Shown here: piece after piece, positions 22,180 to 32,677 of the stretch
Layout: every line of letters starts with the position of its first letter
How positions within the stretch are numbered: position 1 is the stretch's first letter
Source: Vanilla planifolia
Taxonomy: Eukaryota > Streptophyta > Magnoliopsida > Asparagales > Orchidaceae
NCBI GenBank assembly: GCA_023846275.1
Contig: CM043870.1
Location: 7,439,527 to 7,503,526 of the forward strand
Direction of reading: 5' to 3'
Length of the DNA stretch: 64,000 nucleotides
Notes under the pieces: generated by a model
Database searches by the model: none
Seen by the model: the letters and a program-made list of their open reading frames with translations, nothing else
Told to the model about the DNA's origin: nothing
Program-made: the position numbers and the translations under genes

Positions 22180-24410
22180 AACTCCCCCTTTGATTCATTT
22201 TCTTTCGGCACACCGATTTGTTCTCGATTGCTTATGAATGTTTCTCGTGATAATGCCTCTGTGAAAATGTCGGCCGGTTGCAGATTCGTTGTGCAAAGCT
22301 TAAGTTGCATCTCTTGGCGCTCGACCGCTTCACGAATATAATGGTATTTAATAGCGACATGTTTTGTTCTATCATGACTCCTTAGATTTTCACTAATAGC
22401 AATTGCGGACTTGCTATCATGAAATATCGTCATTGGTTCTTCTTGCTTCTCGCCAATATCTTCAAGAATTCTTTTGAGCCAAACTGCTGGTGCTATGGCA
22501 CGAGCTGCTGCTACGTATTCGGCTTCGGCTGATGACAAAGCCACTACAGTTTGCTTCCTTGATGACGACGAACAAAAACCTGATCCAAATAAGAAGGCAT
22601 AACCCGACGTACTCTTCATGTAATCTACACATCCAGCCCAATCGCTATCTGTGTAGCCGATCAATTTTGAATTTTCCACTCGTGTCATGTGCCATAATCT
22701 GATGTACCTTTAACCTATCAAAGAACTCTTTTAGCAGCAGTGAAATTTTGTTGGCTTTGGGCTACTCATGTATATTGATAGTAAACTGGTAGCAAACATG
22801 ATGTCTGGTCGAATAACTGTCAAATATAATAAACTCCCAACTAGGCTCTTATAAGTGGTTTCATCTGCTTTGTTTGCTCCATCTTCCATTTTCAGTTTCT
22901 CATTTTGCGTTAAAGGAGTTGCTACTGACTTACCATCTTGCATCTTGAGTTTCTTTAGAATTATTTGTGCATATTTTTTTCTGTGATATAAAGATGTCTG
23001 TATCATCTTGGCACACTTCTATACCCAAAAAATAATGCAGCAAGCCAAGATCACTCATTTCATGTCTCCATCATATCTTTCTTGATCTTTTTTAGCATCT
23101 CATTATTTCCTGTGTAAATTAAATCAACATATAATGTGAAAATTAAAATATCCGTACTTCGTTTCTTGAAATATAAAGTTGGCTCGCTCTTGCTTTTCTT
23201 AAATTCTTTCCACGTGAAGTACTTATCAATATGACTGTACCATGCTCTTAGTGCTTGTTTTAAGCCATACAATGTCTTCTTTAGCTTGTAAACTTTGTTC
23301 TCTCTCCCTTCAGCGAGAAATCCTTCTGGTTGTTCAACATATATTTCTTCTTCAAGATGGTAATTCAAGAAAGCAGACTTGACATCAAGCTGATACAATC
23401 GCCACTTGTTTTGAGCAGCTAAAGCAGTAATTGTTCTTATTGTCTCCATCCTTGCTATAGGAACATGTCTCGTAATAATTAATTCCGTGTTTCGGTTTGA
23501 AGCCTTTCGCCACGAGCCTTGCTTTATATTTTCGAACTGTGCCATCTGGGTTTAGCTTTGTCTTGTAAACCCATTTAACACGAATGACCTCAGGGTCTTT
23601 CGGTCAATCTACCAACTCCCAAGTATTATTCTTTTCTATCACGTGAATTTCATCTTCCATGGCTTTTACCCAGTTATTGTGTTTTCCAGCTTCGTCAAAG
23701 CTTTGAGGCTCAACTAGTGAAAAATTATGTGACTCGTAAATTTCTGTTAAACTTCGTACTCTCGGAGCTGACTCTGGTGTTGTTAACTCTTCTCCGGAGC
23801 TAGTACTAGATCTTGGGCTCGAACGAGAGCTGGAAGTTGAGCTCGAACTCGAATCATGCATCTCTATCACTGGAGTAATTGGCTGCCCCAATGAGATAAT
23901 AGTTGGTGATGATTGATTTTCACGTATCTTCTATTCTTCCCAATTCCAGGAAGCTTTCTCATCGAACACGACATCTCTACTGATTATTAATTTTTTCTTT
24001 TCTAAATTGTACAACCTGTACCCTTTTGTTCCAGCAGTATAGCCAACAAATATGCATCTTTCACTATTGTCGTCAAATTTCGATATTTTCTCGGCTGGTA
24101 AATGAGCAAAACACAACAAAAAATCATCACGTGATTGATCACAGGCTTCGAGCCACTCCATGCTTCCAATGGAGTTCGATTTGGAACTGATTTTGTTGGA
24201 CATCTATTCAAGATATAAACAGCAGCATTAACTGCTTCTGCGCAAAATGTATTAGGCATACCCTTCTCTTTAAGCATTGATCTAGCAATCTCAACAATCG
24301 TATGATCCCTTCTCTCAGCTACACCATTCTGTTGAGGAGTATGGGCAGTCAACTGTCTTCGAATGCCTTGTTCTTCACAGAAACGATCAACTTTTGGAAG
24401 AGGTTAGGAT
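21938..24410 (-). mobile_element. Ty1/copia retrotransposon, 5'-truncated, spanning the unit junction
   Basis: On the minus strand the order is integrase C half (24352-23931), RT entry (23891-23604), RT (LYQLDVKSAFLNYHLEEEIY, LKKTLYGLKQALRAWYSHID, LYVDLIYTGNNE; 23545-23060), RT thumb (SLVGSLLYLTVIRPDIMFAT), RNase H (GYTDSDWAGC, ALSSAEAEYVAA, ADIFTEALS; 22688-22167), a purine tract at 22183-22194 and a 3' LTR. Reading continues across 23576, the boundary of the two tandem units: the codons after WELVD-stop give PKDPEVIRVKWVYKTKLNPDG, with the text complete on both sides. Gag, protease, the 5' LTR and the integrase N half are missing. Premature stops and frameshifts are present. The RT motif has LYVDL where LYVDD is usual, so an active-site Asp is lost. 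Confidence 0.93.
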
Positions 24411-24652
24411 GCCTCACGTGAAGCGGTTTTGTAATCCCACCAAGTTCAACTCAAATACACCCATATTGTTAAGCCTTCCAAATTCAAAGCCATCAATATT
24501 GTTCTGCTTGTTAGTTCAGGCTCAGGCCAAAAGTTGATCCCCACAAGAAACGCCTGCCCCTCATTATCTCACCCCCTTGGCTTCCTTCTATAAAACCCAT
24601 CTCCTTCCCCTTCCACTCTACACCACTGTCGTTCACAAAGCATAGTAAGAAG

Positions 24653-26016
24653 ATGACGAAGGTCTTCCTTCTTGCTTTCTTCTTGTTGTTCGTGGCCACA
24701 GCCAGCGCCATAGAAAGGATGGAGAAGGATCTTGAGACGGAGGACAGTCTATAGAACCTCTACGAGAGGTGGAGGAGCCACCACACGGTGTGGAGGGACC
24801 TCGATGAGAACCAGAAACGCTTCAATGTCTTCAAGGATAACGCACGGTATATCCACGAGTTCTACGAGTGCAAGGATGTTCCCTACAAACTCCGTCTCAA
24901 CAAGTTCGCAGATATGACCAACCAGGAATTCCGCGCCGCCTACGACGGCTACCGCATCGGCCACCACCGCTCCATTCGCGGCACCCGCCACAGAGGAGTC
25001 TTCTCCGGGTACCAAAGCGTCAACCTCAACATTCTTTCCTCCTCCGTCGACTGGAGGTAGAAGGGGTGGTCATTGCCGTCAAGGACCAGGGCCCATATGG
25101 TAAGAGATGTTTCTCAATAATGGACCATCCTAATTGGGAGATCTTGTATTGCTTCTGTGTATCGCGATTTTGTTTGTAAAGGGAGTTGTTGGGCGTTCTC
25201 GACGATGGAGATAGTGGAGGACATCAACCAAATAAAGACGAATAACTTGGTTTATTTATCGGAGCAACAGCTTGTCGACTGTGACAAAGAGTACCACAAC
25301 GGTTACAATGGTGGGCTCATGAACGACGCCTTCCAGTTCATTAAGAGTAATGGAGGAATCACATCCAATGAGAAGTATGTTTACAAGGCCCAATAAGGAA
25401 GCTGCAACGTACAAGTACTTATCTTAATCAAATTCATATGTTACATCTTTAATCCAATGTGTAAGGGTTGTGGAGCTGAAGTGTCTTCGTGTTCACAAAC
25501 TGCAATTGTTATAGTCATATAAAGGGTGTCCCGACTTGTTTGTTACAGGGAGATGAGCAGCTGGTTGTCATCGACGGGCACGGGAACGTGCCTGTCAAAA
25601 ACGAGGATGCTCTGTTGAAGGCAGTGGCTAACATCTCGGTGTCTTTTGCCATAGAAGCAAGTGGTTGAGAGCTTCAATTCTACTCCGAGGTTAGTGTTGC
25701 AAATATACAATGAATGAAGTGGTTTTGGAGTATTATCGTTCACTTGTGTTATGGGATTGCATTGTAGGGTGTCTTCACAGGTAGTTGTGGCACAGACTCG
25801 GACCATAGAATGGCCATTGCAGGTTATGGGAAGGCCAAAGATAGGGCAAAATATTGGATTGTGAAGAATTCATAGAGGCAGGAATATGATGAGAGAGGCT
25901 CTATAAGGATGTGTGGTACTTCAAAACCTTAAGGTCTTAGTGGTATTAAATTGGAGCCATCTTATCTTATGAAATCTTCTCTTGATCCTACATACAAGTC
26001 CAAGGATGAGCTTTGA
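24653..26016 (+). pseudogene. KDEL-tailed cysteine endopeptidase pseudogene, four exons, unit 2
   Basis: Copy of the gene at 18852-20215 shifted by 5801 bp, with no differences noticed. Exons are 24653-25099, 25182-25414, 25549-25689 and 25768-26016. The first stop is at 24752, and the KDEL codons are just before TGA at 26014-26016. Promoter TATAAAA is at 24589-24595. Splice sites look usable, so a spliced non-coding transcript is possible. Confidence 0.93.
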
Positions 26017-26841
26017 AGCATTGCATTTTTTTATCATGGAATCTGAAGTTAACTTCACGAGATAAATGTTTGATGTAACAAATTCTATTGTACTACTGCT
26101 CAATAAATGCATATTTCATCATTTTCTTTGAAAAATTGTATTGCGCAATTGTAATACACTTTAAAATCACTTAAAAAATGGATGGTGCATTATATTATTG
26201 TTCAAGTTGAAGTGAAAAAGGGTGGGGCATCACTCTTTTGGGATACCAAGAGATAGCAAAAGACGTGCACAAACAGAGAATCCTTCACTCCAATCCCTGT
26301 TTGGTATCACTTGTCGACGTACCGTAGGCTCTTTGCAAGGCCGAGCTGCACGAAAGCGAAGGGCTTTGAAGGAATACCTTGAGCTTGCAGCGATGGACAG
26401 AGGATTCGGCGTTCCGACCGCGGCAGATATCCCGTGACCAAGAAACTACAGAAGGTTAGCACAAACAAACAATTCTTCACTCTGAACCCAAAAGATCCAA
26501 TGATCCACCATCTTTAGGAGTTCAAACTAATTTGACTAGTATTGCCTATTTTTGCCTATTGAAATGATAGATTCTCATGAGCCCAATTTTGTCGATCTTA
26601 CCAAACAGGGATTGGAGTGAAGAATTCTCTGTTTGTGTTCTTCTGCAATCTCTTGGTATCCAAAAGAGTGATGCCCCGCTCCATTTCACTTCAACTTGAA
26701 CAATAATATAATGCACCACAATTTATCAAAGAAAATGATGAAATATGCATTTATTTAGTAGTAGTACAATGGGGTTTGTTCTATCATATATTTATCCCTT
26801 GAAGTTAACACCAGATTCCATGATAAAAGAAATGCAATGCT

Positions 26842-27653
26842 TCAGAGCTCATCCTTAGACTTGTTTATAGGATTAGAAGAAGATTTGATAGGATAAGATG
26901 GCTTCATTGCAATGCCACAAAGACCTTCAGGTTCTAAAGTACTACGCAACATCCTTATATAGCTTCTCTCTCCTCATTTTTGCTCCAATGAATTCTTCAC
27001 AATCCAATACTTTGTCCCATCTTTGGTTTTCTCATAACCTACAATGGTCACTCCATGGTCTAAGTTTGTGTCATAACTATCTGCGAAGACACCCTATAAT
27101 GCAATCCTATAACGCAAGTGAACGATAGTATTCCAAAACCATTTCATTAATTATGTACTTGCAACAAGAATATCGGAGCAGAATTGAAACTCCCAACCAC
27201 TTGCTTCTATGGCAATCGACACAGACTGGTTAGCCACTGCCTTCAACAGAGCATCCTCGTTATTGGCAGACACGTCATCGTGCCCTTCGATGACAACCAA
27301 CTGCTCATGTCCCTATAACAAAAAAGTCATGAGACCCTTTATATGACTACAACAATGCGGTTTGTGAACACGAAGACACTTCAGCTCCACAACCCCCACA
27401 CATTTGATTAAGATAAGTACCTGTGCGTCGCAGTTTCTCGGTTGGGCCTTGTAAGCATACTTCTCCTCAGAGGTGATTCCTTCATTGTTCTTAATGAACT
27501 CGAAGGCGTGGTTCATAAGCCCTCCATTGGAACCGCTGTTGTCTTCTGTGTCACAGTCGAGAAGCTGTTGCTCCGATGAAGAAACCAAGTTCTTGATCTT
27601 TATTTGGTTGATTCCTTCCACTGTCGTCACAGTCGAGAACGCCCAACAACTCC
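26842..27653 (-). pseudogene. KDEL-tailed cysteine endopeptidase pseudogene, exons 2-4, unit 2
   Basis: Unit 2 equivalent of 21852-21041 with no differences noticed. Exons are 27653-27421, 27312-27172 and 27093-26842. The copia LTR (27739-27980) lies directly upstream on the same strand, so LTR read-out could produce a transcript of this gene remnant. Confidence 0.92.
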
Positions 27654-27738
27654 TTTTACAAACAAAACTGCGATACACAGAAGCAATATAAGATCTCTCA
27701 ATCAGGATTGTCTATTATTGAGAAACATTTCTCTTGTT

Positions 27739-27980
27739 TGTTAGGGTTTAAAAGAAGTTACGTAGTAGGATTAACATGAGTACATGGGATACACCGGACT
27801 GCTACACACACAACAACACCTATCTATACAAGTTTTTGTCGACTTAGGCTAGCTAATTAACAACTAAGTTATAGCTGGATTGTATTTGATCACCGCTTCA
27901 CGTGAGGCGGCCCACAGGGGGATGAGAGAAAGGGGCAATAAGAGGAGGCAGTAAAGAAAAAAATGAATTAATATTCAACA
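27739..27980 (-). repeat. Copia 3' LTR, copy 2
   Basis: Tandem-unit equivalent of 21938-22179, with substitutions at 27738 (just outside) and 27919. It sits upstream, on the same strand, of the second minus-strand CysEP pseudogene. Confidence 0.75.
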
Positions 27981-29375
27981 AACTCCCCTTTGATTCATTT
28001 TCTTTCGGCACACCGATTTGTTCTCGATTGCTTATGAATGTTTCTCGTGATAATGCCTCTGTGAAAATGTCGGCCGGTTGCAGATTCGTTGTGCAAAGCT
28101 TAAGTTGCATCTCTTGGCGCTCGACCGCTTCACGAATATAATGGTATTTAATAGCGACATGTTTTGTTCTATCATGACTCCTTAGATTTTCACTAATAGC
28201 AATTGCGGACTTGCTATCATGAAATATCGTCATTGGTTCTTCTTGCTTCTCGCCAATATCTTCAAGAATTCTTTTGAGCCAAACTGCTGGTGCTATGGCA
28301 TGAGCTGCTGCTACGTATTCGGCTTCGGCTGATGACAAAGCCACTACAGTTTGCTTCCTTGATGACGACGAACAAAAACCTGATCCAAATAAGAAGGCAT
28401 AACCCGACGTACTCTTCATGTAATCTACACATCCAGCCCAATCGCTATCTGTGTAGCCGATCAATTTTGAATTTTCCACTCGTGTCATGTGCCATAATCT
28501 GATGTACCTTTAACCTATCAAAGAACTCTTTTAGCAGCAGTGAAATTTTGTTGGCTTTGGGCTACTCATGTATATTGATAGTAAACTGGTAGCAAACATG
28601 ATGTCTGGTCGAATAACTGTCAAATATAATAAACTCCCAACTAGGCTCTTATAAGTGGTTTCATCTGCTTTGTTTGCTCCATCTTCCATTTTCAGTTTCT
28701 CATTTTGCGTTAAAGGAGTTGCTACTGACTTACCATCTTGCATCTTGAGTTTCTTTAGAATTATTTGTGCATATTTTTTTCTGTGATATAAAGATGTCTG
28801 TATCATCTTGGCACACTTCTATACCCAAAAAATAATGCAGCAAGCCAAGATCACTCATTTCATGTCTCCATCATATCTTTCTTGATCTTTTTTAGCATCT
28901 CATTATTTCCTGTGTAAATTAAATCAACATATAATGTGAAAATTAAAATATCCGTACTTCGTTTCTTGAAATATAAAGTTGGCTCGCTCTTGCTTTTCTT
29001 AAATTCTTTCCACGTGAAGTACTTATCAATATGACTGTACCATGCTCTTAGTGCTTGTTTTAAGCCATACAATGTCTTCTTTAGCTTGTAAACTTTGTTC
29101 TCTCTCCCTTCAGCGAGAAATCCTTCTGGTTGTTCAACATATATTTCTTCTTCAAGATGGTAATTCAAGAAAGCAGACTTGACATCAAGCTGATACAATC
29201 GCCACTTGTTTTGAGCAGCTAAAGCAGTAATTGTTCTTATTGTCTCCATCCTTGCTATAGGAACATGTCTCGTAATAATTAATTCCGTGTTTCGGTTTGA
29301 AGCCTTTCGCCACGAGCCTTGCTTTATATTTTCGAACTGTGCCATCTGGGTTTAGCTTTGTCTTGTAAACCCATT

Positions 29376-29435
29376 TAACACGAATGACCTCAGGGTCTTT
29401 CGGTCAATCTACCAACTCCCAAGTATTATTCTTTT
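29376..29435. repeat. Partial third copy (60 bp) of the tandem unit
   Basis: The first 60 bases of the unit recur here, then the sequence switches to unrelated AT-rich DNA at a short T-run. It carries G at the site where copy 1 has A (17802), as copy 2 does. Confidence 0.9.
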
Positions 29436-29560
29436 TTAGTTTATTTTGTTTTAATTGAAATCATATTTATTTATTTATCATATCATATTTTTATGCACAA
29501 TCATACTCAGTTTTTTCATATTTTCAATGGTCATATCTTTGTGACAAATCTCAATTTTAT

Positions 29561-29775
29561 AGCACACTGGCCATTAGCTACCTCACAATGATAAAATCTC
29601 AATCTTTTCATACACTAATCACTAGATATCTCACAATATTAATATCTTAATATTATGGCACACTGGCCATCAACCACCTCATGAAGACAAATGTCAATCA
29701 TGTGGCACACTGGCCACTGGACACCTCACAATGATAATATCTTTATCTTGTAGCACAATGGATATTAGTCACAAA
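29561..29775. repeat. 48-bp minisatellite, about 4.5 units
   Basis: Degenerate units start at 29561, 29609, 29657, 29704 and 29752 with the core gcacactggccat...acctcacaatgata. The array begins about 125 bp beyond the right edge of the 5.8-kb tandem block. Confidence 0.8.
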
Positions 29776-29894
29776 AAATAACAAGGTTTAATTTTAGCAA
29801 ATTCATTATTCATTATTGTCAATTTTTATTAATATTGAATTATCATTCATTTAGTTTATTTTTACATGTATAATCCTCATTTTTTTATCATATT

Positions 29895-29898
<4 letters not shown>

Positions 29899-29969
<71 letters not shown>
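29899..29969. repeat. (TA)n microsatellite
   Basis: About 35 uninterrupted TA units. Confidence 0.97.
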
Positions 29970-29971
<2 letters not shown>

Positions 29972-30867
29972 AAATATCAAATGTTATGTTTACATAGTCA
30001 TCATACTAAATAATTTTGTACGATAATTTATCAAAACTAAAAGACTTATATGTAGTTACAAATATAAATGTTTGTATAGTTTCATATAATGACATTATAT
30101 CAATATATCAAAATCATATGCTCTATATAGAATTTACATACAATATCTTAATTTTAATAATCAATGTTATATCAAGCATACACATTAACATTTATGTTAG
30201 AATGCCTATTTCACATATAAGATTTTAATTTCAATAATCAGTGATAAATCAATTAAACACATATAATATTTATATTAGAATACCTATCTCATATCTTTTT
30301 TCTTGTTATTTAGGGTTAATCTAAAGCTTTTCAACTTCATTTGTTTGTTAATTTTAGCATGTCAATTATAATTTTCTTAATCTAATTTATAGGGCCTTAT
30401 ATAAATTAAAACATTTTAAATATCAAATAAGAATTAATTACTCACTTCTTAAATCATGAAAATAACATCTTTCCTCTTGCTTACCTTGATTTTTTTTTTT
30501 TCTTGAAACCCTAGATTACAAATCTTTAACAAATTTCTTTCCAATAATTCTTATAATAAATAAAAACTTAATTGAAGTTAATTACTTTGATTCTTTTCAT
30601 AAATTAGAAATATTTCAAATTAAATCATGAGAAATAAAATAAAATTTTATTTTTTTATTTTTAGATCTTATCAAGAATTCTTGCCAACTAAAATTACACT
30701 TCTTTTCCTTAATTCCATCGAAAGTGTGATAAGCAATGTCCTTGTCATTAATGAAGGAATCTACAATGAAACCTTTGGCTGATTGTGTGAAATCAATACT
30801 CAAGGTTTTCAGAAGGCACGAGAACGGGATTGAAAGGAAATGTTGTTTTCGAAAAATTCCAAAATAG

Positions 30868-30870
<3 letters not shown>

Positions 30871-30911
<41 letters not shown>
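30871..30911. repeat. (AT)n microsatellite
   Basis: About 20 uninterrupted AT units. Confidence 0.97.
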
Positions 30912-30913
<2 letters not shown>

Positions 30914-32640
30914 AACTTATTAACTTTGTTCTTTCTTAGAAATTTCAAATGAACTCTAATAGAGATGAAATAAATATTGTTTGACTTATCTCGACAAACT
31001 CTATCCAATTATAGGTTCTTTTTTATATTTTAGAATATTTTATTTTCTAAGATTTTAATATATTTTATAAGATATTTAAATTCATACTACTTTGATGATC
31101 GAAGATGTTATAATTTTGTATAAGTTGATGTTAAGAAGAGGTTTTATGATTGAGATGGCATTAGATCTTATTTCAAATTTTTTAAGTACTTTAATGTAGG
31201 ACTACAATATGAAAAGACATATTTTTGACAGTATTTTACTACATTGTGGTGATAAATCAAAAAGATATAATTCAATGACAGTAGTTACTGATAGAGTTTT
31301 GAATATGTGAATGATTCTATAGAGATATGATGTGATATAATTTAAGATCTTATAGAATAGAGGTAATAATCATATGAGAAAATCAAGATAAAGATGAAAG
31401 ATAAAAAGATAAAAAAGAGTATAAAATATGAGATGTGATAAAAGTAATCATGATGAATATTATATGATATTAATACGACTTGATGATTATATGTATACAT
31501 GAGTATGATGTTTACAAGCATATAAGTAATAATTTTAATATATTTTATATATTTCTTAGATATTATGCATTCTTAATATTATTTTTATCATTATATATAT
31601 GCTACTTATTATATTTTATAATGATTTATTTGCTTGTTATTACTTATTTTCTTATCAAGTATTTTATATATTTTTACCTACTTATATTATAAGTTAAGCT
31701 ACAAAATACACAAAGCTAGAGGTTGCTAATGGCTTATAATAGAGGACACTAAAAGAGAGAAAATGTGTACTTTATTTTGAGAGGAATGTGAAGGCTTTTT
31801 ATATGAAGAATTTATAATGTATCATTGTGATTAATTTTTGTAGAAGAATATTATTATACCTTTTATGCATGAAAAATTATTCAATTGATTTATGTATTAT
31901 GAATTATTGATTTTCTTAATTTTAATTATATTTTCAAGATTTGTGACAGTCTTTATTATAAATCGATATTTTAGTATTCTTAAGTATTTTATCAAGTTTT
32001 TTTTTCTTATTTAGCCTAGCAAAGTATGTCATTATTTGATCCTACAACATAGATATATTGCACACAAGATTTTGTGTAACATTATTAATATGGTGGTTAA
32101 TTATAAGGCATATAGCTATTATGATGCAACATAGATTATGAATGGTGTAATGATAGTTATTTGCCAATAGAAAGCATTCTAATTAAATAATGTGATAGCA
32201 TAGAATGTCTATAAAAATGGAGAATTTAACTACTTTAAGTTAATGTATGCACACAAAATACATTAATAACCCTATTTTTCTTCCATTGTAAAGCATAAAC
32301 CCAAATGAGTAATGTGAAAAATTATTATGATTGAGGACTCACATCTTGAATAATTCACTGTGAAAATATTTAGTCATGGGTAAACTTACATATGGCATTA
32401 TTCGTACAAAGTCAAAGTTATCTTATATATGGAATTTAGAGTAGGAGTATTGGGAAGCAATTTGATGGTTTAGTATCTAGGGAAGACACTATTTATAATA
32501 TTATGATTTAAGGAAAACGATATAGTTAATGATTTATCGACAAAAGAATGTTTTAGCTACTTTAATTGATTAATGATTTAGAGATAACTAATCCCATAAT
32601 ACTAAGAGAAGTTCTCTTTTATTAATTATTTGAGGGACCA
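30912..32640. other. AT-rich intergenic DNA, no gene recognised
   Basis: Very AT-rich sequence downstream of the GH31 gene's 3' end. Only short hydrophobic chance frames (for example 31480-31692). No repeat family or RNA gene was identified. Confidence 0.5.
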
Positions 32641-32677
32641 CTTTATGTAGGTTAAACAGGATATTTCGGCTAGCGAA

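Larger units (their letters stand above)
17775..23575. repeat. 5.8-kb tandem unit, copy 1
   Basis: The unit holds, in order: the minus-strand copia integrase-to-RT half (17775-18609), a plus-strand CysEP pseudogene, a 290-bp spacer, a minus-strand CysEP pseudogene, the copia LTR and the copia RNase H/RT half. It is 5801 bp. Copy 2 follows directly. Differences seen by eye are 17802 A/G, 17908 A/C, 21937 C/T, 22118 A/G, 22501 C/T and one C lost from the run at 22184-22188. That is about 0.1 percent, mostly transitions. Confidence 0.95.
23576..29375. repeat. 5.8-kb tandem unit, copy 2
   Basis: Direct tandem copy of 17775-23575, 5800 bp. It starts at the same copia codon as copy 1 and ends where 60 bp of a third copy begins. 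Confidence 0.95.
27739..29435 (-). pseudogene. Ty1/copia fragment: RT, RNase H and 3' LTR (right array edge)
   Basis: This is the same RT and RNase H as at 23.5-22.1 kb, but the element is cut at 29435, so integrase is absent. The loss of one C near 27985-27988 shifts the end of the RNase H frame, which runs on to 27898 instead of ending at the position equivalent to 22167. RT 29345-28860, thumb 28806-28531, RNase H 28488-27898. Confidence 0.92.
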
